64,000 nucleotides of DNA from Thiofilum sp. (GCF_016711335.1 NZ_JADJTF010000001.1:1364001-1428000), one strand, 5' to 3'. Counted from the first letter of the stretch, positions 7,580-17,466 are shown. The notes: generated from the sequence alone by a model not told the origin. Translations and numbers: made by a program.

Positions 7580-8026
7580 GTCAATGGCATAAGTATGCAT
7601 CTGTTTGCTAAGCATAAAGCGCCTTAAATTATGAGCAAAACCTAAACCTAAAGACGCACCAATAATATGTTCACTTTGTGGCCAAATAAGATAGCCATAG
7701 AGATCAAAAGGTTGATAGGTAAAAAACCATAAAAATAAAGCCACCCCAATAGGACCTGAAACTAAACCTGCTGTATAAAACAAGGGCAGGCGTTTTAATT
7801 TTTTAAAGAGTACTAATAGAGGCGTGGTAATAACAATTAATTGAATAGCCGCAAAAATAACGGTCAAAATCCATAGCGCATGCCAGTCTCCTTGCCACCA
7901 CTCACCTGTCCGCATCCAGCTTTCAAACAACCACATACCAAAAGCAATAGAGCCTAAGATGATGATTTGTTTTAAATAAAATAGGAAAACCTGTTGCAGA
8001 GGTAAGGATTTTAACATAGTAGTCAT
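7577..8026 (-). CDS. Small integral membrane protein, unknown
   Basis: 149 residues with about four hydrophobic segments (near 14-34, 48-72, 82-104 and 118-135) separated by Trp-rich and Lys-rich loops. No signal peptidase site or known motif is visible. The stop codon is part of a 10-bp stem-loop shared with the convergent gene. Function unknown; likely inner-membrane. Confidence 0.6.
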   Translation of the reverse strand: MTTMLKSLPLQQVFLFYLKQIIILGSIAFGMWLFESWMRTGEWWQGDWHALWILTVIFAAIQLIVITTPLLVLFKKLKRLPLFYTAGLVSGPIGVALFLWFFTYQPFDLYGYLIWPQSEHIIGASLGLGFAHNLRRFMLSKQMHTYAID

Positions 8027-8129
8027 GCCACAGCTTAAGGCTAGTTAGAGTTGTTTAGACTTAGATAATTACCAATACTGAGCTTAATGGGGGATGAAAG
8101 CTAAGAGTAAGTATTTCATCTTTATAGAT

Positions 8130-8741
8130 TTATTTAAACTCAGTTTGATAGGGTTTTATGCTGATAGGTAAAGTATTTTTTTGTATACCCATACTACTAG
8201 GGGTCAACCAATCAACACGTATAGTATGCAGTTTAGGGGCTAGGACTGTAAATAATCCTACGTCGATAGAGGTAGTATTTTTTAGATCTGGGCAATTCAT
8301 TAACCAGTTAATGGACGTTTCCGCTAAAAGGTGAGTTGAGCTAATTTGCGGTGGCATTAACTGTTTAACCTCATACTGTTGTAGCTTACAACTATTACTA
8401 GGATGGAATTTAAATAAATTTGACCATAATGATAGCCCATTCGCTTGCGCTTTTAATTGCTCGGAATTAAAGGTAGTAAGCTCTTTACTAGGGAGCACTA
8501 GATTAAATTGAGCAAATTTCAATTCAGGATTGAGTTGAATACTGAGCGATCCATGACCTGATTGAGCTTGATTATAAGTTTTTGCCGCTGTCAAATCGTC
8601 AGTGCCTTGGGTCATATCATAGGCTATATCCATTTCTTGCTGGCTGGCTTTAGCGGGCAAGGGGAGGGTATCGATTTCAGCTATACTGCTCGTATTTAAA
8701 CACATAAGGGCAATAGCCCCAGCATAAAGCAAATAATTCAT
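8130..8741 (-). CDS. Secreted or periplasmic hypothetical protein
   Basis: 203 residues. The N-terminus NYLLYAGAIALMCLNTSSIA is a plausible signal peptide with cleavage after ...SIA. The mature part is a beta-rich, soluble sequence with two Cys (in NSCKLQQYEV and MNCPDL) that could form a disulphide. The phrase MPPQISSTHLLAETSINWLMNCP resembles ZrgA/DUF2796-like periplasmic proteins (Cys in both places), but this is a weak impression. It follows the M1 peptidase gene on the same strand after 170 bases. Function unknown. Confidence 0.6.
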   Translation of the reverse strand: MNYLLYAGAIALMCLNTSSIAEIDTLPLPAKASQQEMDIAYDMTQGTDDLTAAKTYNQAQSGHGSLSIQLNPELKFAQFNLVLPSKELTTFNSEQLKAQANGLSLWSNLFKFHPSNSCKLQQYEVKQLMPPQISSTHLLAETSINWLMNCPDLKNTTSIDVGLFTVLAPKLHTIRVDWLTPSSMGIQKNTLPISIKPYQTEFK

Positions 8742-8911
8742 GGGGAAGCATCCAAATCCTGTGAGTCAAGTGTAGCTAGGCTAGAGGAGTGATTCAGCCT
8801 AGGCTCAGTTTGACACAGTTTAAGCGCTTTATATCAAGGTGTTAATTCTACAGCGCTTAGTGGCATAGATGCTCTTTATAGTAGGTTAGATCCGAACGAT
8901 TAGAGCCGATT

Positions 8912-10978
8912 TTAAGGTTGCAATACCTTCATCAGCGGTGAGTCCAATACCTCCCATTGTCCTTTAGCGATATTAGCTCCATCCGTACTATTAAACAGCG
9001 CATAACTATAAGAGCCGTAATGCGGTAGTTTCGCCATTAATCTAGTTAACCCTACGACGTGATCAGCACTTAAGGCTAATACATAGCGATCCTTTAGGCG
9101 TAGGGTTAGTGCTAGGGTATGTAGACCGCACAGGTAGTTTTCTCGTCCTAATAAGTCATTCGCTTGATTAAGCTGTGCATAGCTTTGTGTTTGCTCCACT
9201 AAGCGCGGTAGTGCATCACTTTCACCCCCTAGTATGATCACATCACCGTCAGGCAAAGGTTGGTTATCCAGTTGAATTTTCCAATCGGGATGTTGGCTTT
9301 GCAATTGTTGCGCTACTTGTTGCCATGCTTGTAGCATTTCGGGGCGAGCTTGGTGTGCAATGAGAATGGTTTTTTTACCTGTATTAGCGCTATTAAAATA
9401 ATCCAAAGTGGGCGGTATTTCTTCTGCTAAAGGGAGCCGTAAACTATCAAAATAAGGATCTAGGGCTATAGTTTGTGCGGGGTATTGAGTGGCTAAAACA
9501 AAGCGTTGTTCAGCAGCACTCAGGGTAATGCTTGACTCCTCTGGGTGTGTGCTTTGGCTATTAATGACCACAGGCAAGGTGATATAGCCTTTAAAGTCTG
9601 GATTAGTTTGCCTAACGGTTAAGGCTACTTGCTGAGGGGAGAGCAGCTTAGCTTCCACCCATTCTAGTTGAGGTATCGCACTTTGATCGCGCCACTGTTG
9701 GAAGAAAGTGCTTAAATCTCGTTGTCCTACTTCGCTAAACACTTGTTCTAATTGTTTAAAATTAGCACTTTTGAATGCATAACGCTGATAAAAAGTTTGT
9801 AGAGCCTTAAGAAAGGTCGCCTCACCCAACGTTTTATTGAGCATATGAAATAGCAGGGTGCTTTTACTATAGCCGAGTGCTTGACTCGTATTATCGTGGC
9901 GGCTAGTAAAGGTATTAAGGGTTTGGTTAGGGTGATCTTTTAGATAAGTGCTGAGCTTAATTAATTGATTGCGCCGATAATTAACATCCTCACCCTTGAG
10001 AGCACTTTGAGCATGATCGGCTACATAGGCGGTTAAGCCCTCTGCCCAATTACCATAGCGACTGTCGATATAAACACTATTCCCCCACCAGTTATGCGCA
10101 ATTTCATGGGGTAAAGACGTATCCAAGATAAAAGGTAAGCGCAATACTCTTGAACCTAGGAGAGTAAACGAGGGCATACCCCAACCCGTTTCCCAAAAGC
10201 TCTCCACCACCGCAAATTTAGTATAAGGATACTGACCTAAGAGTGTTTCTAAAGTGGTTAAATGCTTAATGCTAGCGTCTAAATAGCGCTCGGCTAGTGC
10301 AGGGTCTGCTTGTTTAAGATAAACACTATATTCAATGTTTGCGTGAGTTTTGTGATAGTGCTTAAAGGGAGCGGCTATTAAGTAAATACCAGTCTGTGGA
10401 TGTAATTCTTGCCAAGTATTTGCTTGATTTATACCTTGGCTTAGGCTTAACCAGTCTTTAGGTAATTGCACCGTCATTTTAAAGGTGTGCAATACCTCGC
10501 TATTACTCAGATACCACTCACTAGCAGGATCAAGATATAAACCTTGGCTATTAAGCATCAGACAGGATTCTTGCAGCCAATTGCAATCAGGGGTGGAGTT
10601 TAATTTACCTTGGTATTCTACGACTAAAGGCTTAGAGTGCTCAGTCAGCGTAAACTGATAAACTGCCTTATTAGCCTCACGGGTGAGGGCTACTAATGCT
10701 TGAGAGCTATGGGTAATAACTAGGTTTGGATTGAGGTTAACCTTAAGCACTGCTCCCAAAGTATCAGGCAGCGTTATGGTATCGCGAATAGTTAAGTGAC
10801 CTTGCGTTAAATCAGGTAGCACCACTAATTCATGTTGTAATACTAAAGGTGAGGCAGGCGTATTTGCCGCTAGCGCGTTGTAGCCCACCAGACAGCTTAA
10901 GAGTACTACTAGCCATTTGAGTATGAGTGGATAATAAGTGCTGAACGCTTGCGCTAGCGAATTCGTCAGAGTACTCAT
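8912..10978 (-). CDS. M1-type (gluzincin) aminopeptidase-like protein
   Basis: 688 residues, with an N-terminal hydrophobic segment at about 17-38 (signal or anchor ending in YNALAA). The zinc site is complete: HEIAHNWWGN at 291-300 and the third ligand Glu313 in NWAEG, 18 residues after the second His. The substrate loop normally reading GxMEN is WGMPSF here, so aminopeptidase specificity may differ. A helical segment follows (HMLNKTLGEATFLKAL, FFQQWRDQSAIPQLEW), then a beta domain. The last 150 residues (KTILIAHQARPEM..., GGESDALPRL) form an extra alpha/beta region. Probably exported and periplasmic. Divergent from the ChaN-like gene, with only about 60 bases between starts. Confidence 0.82.
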   Translation of the reverse strand: MSTLTNSLAQAFSTYYPLILKWLVVLLSCLVGYNALAANTPASPLVLQHELVVLPDLTQGHLTIRDTITLPDTLGAVLKVNLNPNLVITHSSQALVALTREANKAVYQFTLTEHSKPLVVEYQGKLNSTPDCNWLQESCLMLNSQGLYLDPASEWYLSNSEVLHTFKMTVQLPKDWLSLSQGINQANTWQELHPQTGIYLIAAPFKHYHKTHANIEYSVYLKQADPALAERYLDASIKHLTTLETLLGQYPYTKFAVVESFWETGWGMPSFTLLGSRVLRLPFILDTSLPHEIAHNWWGNSVYIDSRYGNWAEGLTAYVADHAQSALKGEDVNYRRNQLIKLSTYLKDHPNQTLNTFTSRHDNTSQALGYSKSTLLFHMLNKTLGEATFLKALQTFYQRYAFKSANFKQLEQVFSEVGQRDLSTFFQQWRDQSAIPQLEWVEAKLLSPQQVALTVRQTNPDFKGYITLPVVINSQSTHPEESSITLSAAEQRFVLATQYPAQTIALDPYFDSLRLPLAEEIPPTLDYFNSANTGKKTILIAHQARPEMLQAWQQVAQQLQSQHPDWKIQLDNQPLPDGDVIILGGESDALPRLVEQTQSYAQLNQANDLLGRENYLCGLHTLALTLRLKDRYVLALSADHVVGLTRLMAKLPHYGSYSYALFNSTDGANIAKGQWEVLDSPLMKVLQP

Positions 10979-11037
10979 GGACTACTTTACCCTCGTTGGT
11001 AACATATTGTTGGCTTAACACGAGACCGTTTCTAATC

Positions 11038-12267
11038 ATGTACAAATTTATTCTAGGTTTATTTATTGCCCCTATCAGCAAACTCAACTCTCTGATTGTA
11101 TTAGTCATCATGAGTGCGAGCCTAGGATTAGTGCCTGTTTCTGCGGCTACTTTAAACCATCGCTCTCCTGCTGATGTGATGCAGTTTTTACGAACTTATC
11201 AGCCCAATGCCTTAATGGGCAAACAAACCATCGCCTTTAATGAATTAATTCAACGTCTACTCAGTAAGCGTGTGATCTTAGTCGGAGAAATTCATGATCG
11301 CTATGATCATCACCTGAATCAATTAGCGCTACTGAAGGCTTTGCATGCACAAGATCCCAATATTGGTATTGGGGTAGAGTGGTTTCAGCAGCCTTTTCAG
11401 CCAGTACTAGATGCCTATTTAGCGGGGCGAATTGACGAGGCTGAAATGCTCAAACGCAGCGGTTACTATGAGCGTTGGCGTTATGATTATCGTATGTTAC
11501 GCCCTATTTTAGTGTTCGCTAAAGAGCATCGCATTCCTGTGTTAGCGTTGAATGCTCCCGTAGAGTTGACGCAAAAGGTAGCACAAGGAGGATTAGAAGC
11601 ACTAAGTGAGGCAGAGCGTGCACAATTACCCAAGCATATTAACCCACCGGAAGGCTCCTATCTCCAACGCTTACGTAAAGTATTTACCAGTCATGGTGCA
11701 CATGGGGCCAGCGAAGGTCGCTTTGAAAACTTTGCTTTAGTGCAGCGTATCTGGGATGAAACGATGGCAGCTAATGCGGTGGAGTTTTTGCAGGCTAATC
11801 CACGTTATCGCCTGATGGTGTTTGCTGGAACAGGGCACATTAGTGATCGTATGGGTATTCCGAGTGATATAGCGCGTACCATTCCCGCGCAACAATTAGC
11901 TACCGTTATGACTAATACGGTGGGGGATACGCCGATGGGGCAATATGATTATTGGGTGTTAAGTCCGCAGCCGCATAATTTACCTCCCACCGGTAAACTA
12001 GGTGCGTGGTTTGAAATGGATCCGCGTGGTTTACAGGTGATCAAATTGGCTAGTAATGGAGCAGCGGAGCGCTCAGGTTTGATGAAGGGGGATCGTTTAG
12101 TAAAACTGAATCAGACCCCCATTCGTACTATGAGTGATTTATTAAGAATCTTAGCGGGCTTTAATGTAGGTGATACGGTACAGGTCACCTTAGAGCGTGA
12201 CCGTTTAGCTCCTAAAGGCGAGCTAAACGCGCCACTGCTGATGACGGTAGCGATTAAGCTCCAATAG
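11038..12267 (+). CDS. ChaN-type heme-binding protein with C-terminal PDZ domain
   Basis: 409 residues. After an N-terminal signal or anchor (FILGLFIAPI..., second hydrophobic run ending VPVSAA) comes the ChaN/Cofac_haem_bdg fold, seen in VILVGEIHDRYDHHLNQL, GVEWFQQPFQPVLDAYLAG and RLMVFAGTGHI. ChaN proteins bind heme at the outer membrane of Gram-negative bacteria. Residues about 320-405 form a PDZ domain (GLQVIKLASNGAAERSGLMK, GDRLVKLNQTPI). This fusion is longer than ordinary ChaN. The start at 11038 was preferred to 10996, because the shorter form puts the hydrophobic run near the N-terminus. Its 3' end overlaps the convergent SulP gene by 14 bases. Confidence 0.82.
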   Translation: MYKFILGLFIAPISKLNSLIVLVIMSASLGLVPVSAATLNHRSPADVMQFLRTYQPNALMGKQTIAFNELIQRLLSKRVILVGEIHDRYDHHLNQLALLKALHAQDPNIGIGVEWFQQPFQPVLDAYLAGRIDEAEMLKRSGYYERWRYDYRMLRPILVFAKEHRIPVLALNAPVELTQKVAQGGLEALSEAERAQLPKHINPPEGSYLQRLRKVFTSHGAHGASEGRFENFALVQRIWDETMAANAVEFLQANPRYRLMVFAGTGHISDRMGIPSDIARTIPAQQLATVMTNTVGDTPMGQYDYWVLSPQPHNLPPTGKLGAWFEMDPRGLQVIKLASNGAAERSGLMKGDRLVKLNQTPIRTMSDLLRILAGFNVGDTVQVTLERDRLAPKGELNAPLLMTVAIKLQ

Positions 12268-14068
12268 ATTTCACAAACTGAAGCGGCTGTTCCGCTAAGA
12301 GTGGAGCCGCATCACACTCATGAAAGACCCGTTTAGTACAGGTATGGCAAATGGAGTGATCCAGTGCAATCGTGGTGATTTTATGAATCGCTTGCTTCTT
12401 CTCCTCGAAAAAGTATTCATGCCCAATGTGATCCATAAAATGACCCTTACGGATAAACTCACACACTTTTGATTTGATTTCAGCAAAGTATAATCCTCCG
12501 TCTTCATCTTTCAGGCGGTCGGATTCATGCTCTAGCATTTCTGCTCCTGTTAGGTCAATAAAATTAATACTACTGCCTAGTATTAAAATATGCTTATGTC
12601 CACGGCTGCTGATTTTGTGTAATTGGTTTTGAATATGATTAGCTGAGCCAAAGTAAATAGACATATCAATACGAATAATTTTTAACTGAGGGCATTCCTC
12701 TAAATGATTCAGGTCTGCATTTTTAACCAAGGTCTTTTTATTGGTTTCGGGATCAAAGTCTGGAGCCATGCTAATAACATCTGGCATAGAGGTACGTGCT
12801 AAGAACATAATCAGCGACAACAACACCCCCATATAAATGGCAAACTCTAATTCTAAAAATAAGGTGGCAAAAAACGTTGTTAATAAAATAGCAGTTTCGG
12901 TTTTACTGGTGGTAAGAATTTTCTTGATTTGCTCAATATCAATCAAATTATATGCAACTATTAAAATGACTCCCCCCATAGCTGCTATCGGTAAATAAGC
13001 AATTAGAGGGCCAATCTGCAATACAATAATAGCTAGGAAAATAGCAGCAAAAATAGCGGATAAGGGGGTTTGTGCTCCGACACTATAATTTACCCCAGAG
13101 CGTGTAAACGAACCTGATCCAGCATAACTAGAAAAGAAGCTACCGATAATATTAGACATGCCCTGCCCAAAAAACTCCTGATTACTATCAATACGTTGGT
13201 GTGATTTGGTGGCAATAGCGCGACTGATGGAAACGGCTTCAATTAAACCTAATAAAGCAATCGCAAAGGCTTGTGGAGCCAATTGTTTTAACGTGCTTAA
13301 GGAAAAATCGGGCCATGAAAAGGGAGGCAAGGAACCATTAATTGTGCCAATCAATTTAACATTACTGCTAGGAGTTGCAATCAAATAAGCAACAACACTA
13401 CCCACAATCATAGCAATGAGCATATGCGGTAGCTTAGGTAAATAGCGTTTAAGTGTAAGGCTAGCCAGTATAGTAATCACCGCAATTAATAATACAGTCT
13501 TATTCGTCTCAGTAATTTGAGTAACTATTAAATACCATGTGTGAATAAAAGTATCACCTGAAGGTATTTTAATCCCTAGCACATTTTTAATTTGGCTAGT
13601 GGCAATTAAAATCGCTGCCCCCGCCGTAAAGCCTATCACGACCGTATGCGAAACAAAATTAACTAATACCCCTAATCGAGCCAAAGCAAAGACTAATTGA
13701 TATACGCCCGCTAAGAAGGTAATCGTTAAAGCGGCCTCAATAAATTCGGGGGTAGTAGGTTCAGCAAAATTACTCACTGTCGAAAACACGACTATCGAAA
13801 TAGCGGTGGTAGGACCGGATACTAAATGCAGTGAGGAGCCAAAAAGAGCAGCCACAATCGGCGTGACCATAGCCGTATATAAACCATATTCTGGAGGCAA
13901 ACCTGCAATAGTCGCAAAGGCAACCCCTTGTGGAAGTACAATAACCGCCCCTGTTAGCCCAGCGATTAAATCTGCTTTGATAGTATTTTTATTAATCAGT
14001 CTAAACCAAGTAAGAAAAGGCAAGAAGAAATGCAGGATAGGATGATGTGCTTGGTGAGATGTGTGCAT
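12254..14068 (-). CDS. SulP-family inorganic anion transporter with STAS domain
   Basis: 604 residues. Residues about 15-430 hold the membrane core with 10-14 helices and the SulP signatures (GLTGAVIVLPQGVAFATIAG, PEYGLYTAMVTP, GSSLHLVSGPTTA, FFSSYAGSGSFTRSGVNY). Residues about 445-560 form a cytosolic STAS domain (IRIDMSIYFGSANHI, ILGSSINFIDLTGAEML). The protein ends with a short His/Cys cluster (SICHTCTKRVFHECDA), a possible metal-binding tail. SulP carriers move sulfate, bicarbonate or other anions by proton or sodium symport. Sulfate uptake would suit a sulfur bacterium, but the ion cannot be deduced. Confidence 0.92.
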   Translation of the reverse strand: MHTSHQAHHPILHFFLPFLTWFRLINKNTIKADLIAGLTGAVIVLPQGVAFATIAGLPPEYGLYTAMVTPIVAALFGSSLHLVSGPTTAISIVVFSTVSNFAEPTTPEFIEAALTITFLAGVYQLVFALARLGVLVNFVSHTVVIGFTAGAAILIATSQIKNVLGIKIPSGDTFIHTWYLIVTQITETNKTVLLIAVITILASLTLKRYLPKLPHMLIAMIVGSVVAYLIATPSSNVKLIGTINGSLPPFSWPDFSLSTLKQLAPQAFAIALLGLIEAVSISRAIATKSHQRIDSNQEFFGQGMSNIIGSFFSSYAGSGSFTRSGVNYSVGAQTPLSAIFAAIFLAIIVLQIGPLIAYLPIAAMGGVILIVAYNLIDIEQIKKILTTSKTETAILLTTFFATLFLELEFAIYMGVLLSLIMFLARTSMPDVISMAPDFDPETNKKTLVKNADLNHLEECPQLKIIRIDMSIYFGSANHIQNQLHKISSRGHKHILILGSSINFIDLTGAEMLEHESDRLKDEDGGLYFAEIKSKVCEFIRKGHFMDHIGHEYFFEEKKQAIHKITTIALDHSICHTCTKRVFHECDAAPLLAEQPLQFVKSIGA

Positions 14069-14196
14069 ACAATGAGTCCTGTGAGAACTTTAGATTTTGA
14101 ATGCGTGCCAATATTAAAGCATTAGCATGTGCTAATCTACGTCTTTTCCTGCATAGGGCCTCAGACTCTCCCTTTGGGAATAAGTAGGGACTCATG

Positions 14197-16104
14197 TTAA
14201 GCGCTTTCTAATGCTTCCCAACGGGCAAAAGCTGCTTCGAGTTCGGCTGCTAAACGCTCATATTGTGCTTGGCTGTGTGCCATGCTCTCAGCACCTTGCT
14301 GATAGAAATCGGACGCACTCATTTTAGTTTGTAACTCAGCCATAGCGCTCTCAAGTTGCTCAATTTTTTGCGGTAACAAATCTAGCTCACGCTGATCTTT
14401 ATAGCTGAGTTTTTTAGCTTTGGTAGCAATAGGTGTCGCAGGTGAGGGTGTAGTGGTATTTTCCTTTGCAGGCGTTTTTTTCTCTATGGGAGCTTCAAGC
14501 GTTGGACTAGGACGCTGCATTAACCAATCATCATAGCCCCCCGCATATTCGCCAATATGAGCGCTGCCTTCAAAGACTAAGGAGCGTGTCACCACCTGAT
14601 TGAGGAAACTACGATCATGGCTAATGAGTAAAATCGTGCCTTGATAATCAATCAATAACTCTTCCAATAATTCTAAGGTTTCCGCATCAAGGTCATTGGT
14701 AGGCTCATCCATTACTAATAAATTAGAAGGCTTAGCAAATAAACGCGCCAGCAGTAAACGATTACGCTCACCCCCAGACAATACTTTGACGGGTTTTTGG
14801 ATTTGTAGCGGTGTGAATAGAAAATCCTGTAGATAGCTGATCACATGCTTGCGTTGACCGTTCACCTCAACAAAATCAGCATCTTTAATTAAGTTATCGC
14901 GTAGATTAGCTTCTTCATCAAACTGGTCACGATATTGATCGAAATAGGCTAATTCAATTTTAGTGCCTAAGGTAACTTTACCAGCAGTCGGTTGTAACTG
15001 ACCGAGGATGAGTTTAATTAACGTGGTTTTACCCACTCCATTTGGACCAATAATGCCAATCTTGTCGTTACGTAAAATAGTGGTGCTAAAGTCTCTAATT
15101 AAATAGTCACTATTATCAAGCTGATAACTGAGGTTATTAATTTCGGCGACTAATTTACCGGATTTAGAGGCTTGCTCAATTTGGGCTTTAGTTTTGCCTT
15201 GTACAGTGCGCCGTGCAGCATATTCTAAGCGTAAGGCTTCTAAACGGCGTACTCGACCTTCATTGCGGGTGCGTCGTGCTTTAATGCCTTGGCGAATCCA
15301 CACTTCTTCTTGAGCCAGTTTTTTATCAAATAAGGCATTTTGCGTGGCTTCTGCGTCTAGTGCGGCTTGTTTACTCACTTGGTATTTTTGAAAGTCTCCC
15401 ATCCAACTCGTTAATTGACCGCGATCTAATTCAATAATACGCGTCGCCAATTTATGCACAAAAGAGCGATCATGGCTAACAAATAGCAGCGTGCCTTTAA
15501 AATTCAATAGATAGCTTTCTAGCCATTCAATAGCCGGAATATCTAAATGGTTAGTAGGTTCATCTAGTAATAATAAATCCGGTTCGGCTACCAAAGCGCG
15601 AGCGAGTAACGCCCGACGTTTCCAGCCGCCCGACAAAGCACTAAAAAAAGCCTCTGCATCTAAATCAAGGCGTGAAATCACGGTTTCAACCCGCTGATTA
15701 AGCTGCCAACCATTGAGGTCATCGATCTGCTGCTGCACTTCATGTAGTTCGTGGAGTAGGTCAGGGTTGGAGTCAGTGGCTATCTGATGACTCAGGGTAT
15801 GATAGCGCTGGAGTAATACCGCCGCTTCGCCTAAGCCTTCGGCGACTAAATCAAACACGCTAATCTCACTGCCTTCTGGCACATCCTGTTGTAGGCGAGC
15901 AATCCGTACATTGCCCGCTACAATAAACTCACCATCATCGGGTAATACTTCCCGACAGAGTAGTTTCATCAAAGTGGATTTGCCTGTCCCATTCCGCCCT
16001 ACTAAACACAGACGCTCGCCTGCTTCAATTTGGAGATCAATATGGTCAAAAAGACGATTATCACCGTTTTCTAACAGGATATTACGCAGGTTAAGTAGAG
16101 CCAT
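14197..16104 (-). CDS. uup: ABC-F ATPase Uup
   Basis: 635 residues with two ABC domains and no membrane span. The first has GRNGTGKST at 36-44, LSGGWKRRALL and LLLDEPTNHLD. The second has GPNGVGKTT near 355, LSGGERNRLLLARL and LVMDEPTNDLD. A charged linker joins them. The C-terminal 90 residues form a coiled coil (SYKDQRELDLLPQKIEQLE), the DNA-binding extension that separates Uup from EttA and YheS. ABC-F proteins act on ribosomes; Uup also affects transposon excision and branched DNA. The next gene downstream in transcription is on the far side of a 128-base gap. Confidence 0.93.
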   Translation of the reverse strand: MALLNLRNILLENGDNRLFDHIDLQIEAGERLCLVGRNGTGKSTLMKLLCREVLPDDGEFIVAGNVRIARLQQDVPEGSEISVFDLVAEGLGEAAVLLQRYHTLSHQIATDSNPDLLHELHEVQQQIDDLNGWQLNQRVETVISRLDLDAEAFFSALSGGWKRRALLARALVAEPDLLLLDEPTNHLDIPAIEWLESYLLNFKGTLLFVSHDRSFVHKLATRIIELDRGQLTSWMGDFQKYQVSKQAALDAEATQNALFDKKLAQEEVWIRQGIKARRTRNEGRVRRLEALRLEYAARRTVQGKTKAQIEQASKSGKLVAEINNLSYQLDNSDYLIRDFSTTILRNDKIGIIGPNGVGKTTLIKLILGQLQPTAGKVTLGTKIELAYFDQYRDQFDEEANLRDNLIKDADFVEVNGQRKHVISYLQDFLFTPLQIQKPVKVLSGGERNRLLLARLFAKPSNLLVMDEPTNDLDAETLELLEELLIDYQGTILLISHDRSFLNQVVTRSLVFEGSAHIGEYAGGYDDWLMQRPSPTLEAPIEKKTPAKENTTTPSPATPIATKAKKLSYKDQRELDLLPQKIEQLESAMAELQTKMSASDFYQQGAESMAHSQAQYERLAAELEAAFARWEALESA

Positions 16105-16121
16105 GTAGTTATCAGTAGGAG

Positions 16122-16505
16122 TTAATTAATATTCAGTTGTTCGGCTTTGGGATCAGGTTTTTCCACAATCTCGTCATTCACCAAGGTTTCGGAGTCTGTG
16201 GGAGTCGCAGGCTCTGTTTCGGAGGTGGCAGTGTCGGAGGCTGTGGTGTCGGTATCCGCAAAAGGTAAAGGTTCCGGCATAGACTCGGTGAGATCGGTCA
16301 TACTGGAGAGGCAATTACTATACTCGCTTTCAGTAATAGTGCCGTCTTGAATATAGCTTTTACATAAATCTTGTAGCGCTTGAGCCGGATCTTCACTATT
16401 GACCTCAGCAGATTCGCTAGGAGAAGTGGACGCATCGGTATTCTCAGCATAGCTAAGCGATCCAAAGCTCATTAAACCTAGTGCTAATAGGAGTGCATAT
16501 TTCAT
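16122..16505 (-). CDS. Secreted acidic Thr/Ser/Glu-rich protein
   Basis: 127 residues. A clear signal peptide (KYALLLALGLMSFGSLSYA, cleavage after SYA) is followed by a small segment with two cysteines (LQDLCKSYIQDGTITESEYSN, then C), which may form a disulphide. The remaining half is disordered and rich in Thr, Ser, Glu and Asp. It lies 17 bases before uup on the same strand, so co-transcription is likely. Not recognised; an exported, unstructured envelope protein is the most that can be said. Confidence 0.65.
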   Translation of the reverse strand: MKYALLLALGLMSFGSLSYAENTDASTSPSESAEVNSEDPAQALQDLCKSYIQDGTITESEYSNCLSSMTDLTESMPEPLPFADTDTTASDTATSETEPATPTDSETLVNDEIVEKPDPKAEQLNIN

Positions 16506-16545
16506 ATACCTAATTCCTTAACGGATGATCTTACCTCATTAGGGG

Positions 16546-16833
16546 CTAAGTTTTGACATGATCCATGCGACCAATGGCGCAACTTACCACCGAACGAGCT
16601 TTTTCTTTCAATGACTCAAGCCCGTGGACACTACCACGCACCGGATAGCCTAGACTGAATAACAGTGTTTGGGCGCTGTCTTTAACATCTACTTCACTAT
16701 CGAGCGTAATGGTTTGAGCTTCAATATCGACCTTTACCGCTTTAATTCGTTCATCACTCATGAGCTTACGAGTAATGGTATTAACACACCCGCCACAACG
16801 AATGTTTTCGACTTCTAATATGGTTTCAATCAT
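16546..16833 (-). CDS. Heavy-metal-associated (HMA) domain protein, copper-chaperone-like
   Basis: With the internal ATG at 16833 the product is 95 residues and begins MIETILEVENIRCGGCVNTI, placing the metal-binding CxxC (CGGC) where HMA domains have it. A beta-alpha-beta-beta-alpha-beta pattern follows (VKVDIEAQTITLDSE, LLFSLGYPV). The frame continues 30 codons upstream to 16923, but that extension has no HMA character. Such proteins carry Cu(I) or similar ions. The tail of about 25 residues after the fold (SLKEKARSVVSCAIGRM) is unusual and has another Cys. Confidence 0.82.
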   Translation of the reverse strand: MIETILEVENIRCGGCVNTITRKLMSDERIKAVKVDIEAQTITLDSEVDVKDSAQTLLFSLGYPVRGSVHGLESLKEKARSVVSCAIGRMDHVKT

Positions 16834-17466
16834 CAATCTTGCGCGAGAAATCCCATGCTTCAGACAGGGGAGGGATAGCACATCGGCACGATAACCGATC
16901 CTTTTCTCGCTTCCTATTATCAAGCTAGCTATCTTTTGTTTGGTTTTACCTTGCTACACCACAAGGCTAGATAGTTGGGATACAATACCCATCGTTTTTA
17001 CAAAGCTTTTAATGAATTGTTCTGGCATCTCTCCTGTGCTTGTTAGCACATACTTACAATTTCGTGTGCAAGCTTTAACTATGGGCTAACAAGGTAAAAG
17101 GGACTTGTTCTTAGAAGGTCATAATTTACTATAAAGTGCTTGGAATGTATACAGGAGCGATTTTATCGTTGGCAAAAACTAAGACATGCTTGTATTCATT
17201 TTTTGCATCTGTAGTAGTCTAGGCTATGAAATAGACACTTAAGCATTGAGGACTTCTAGGTCTTAAGCAGTTTTATTTTATCATGGAGCACTGTATATAG
17301 TATTTTAAAATAAAAAAATTACTACATGTTGTACATGGCTGATAAGTTAACCATTAATCTATTGGTTGTTGAGGTATTAAAAATATTTCCTTACTCTCCA
17401 ATAATATAGTTGTGTAATTTGGTGTATAATTGGATAATAGGAACGACAGAAGGAGTCCACGCAACC
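16834..17466. other. Long AT-rich intergenic region
   Basis: About 630 bases separate the HMA gene from the TIGR04255 cassette. I find no RNA gene or convincing ORF. It holds the promoter at 17410-17438 and a small palindromic stretch near 17320-17340 (CTACATGTTGTACATG) that could be an operator. The drop in GC begins here and continues through the cassette, which suggests the left border of acquired DNA. Confidence 0.5.
17410..17438 (+). promoter_or_regulatory. Putative sigma-70 promoter of the TIGR04255 cassette
   Basis: TTGTGT (17410-17415), a 17-base spacer, then GATAAT (17433-17438). A good ribosome site (AAGGAG at 17449-17455) and the ATG at 17467 follow. An overlapping TATAAT lies at 17425-17430. 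Inferred from consensus only. Confidence 0.5.
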
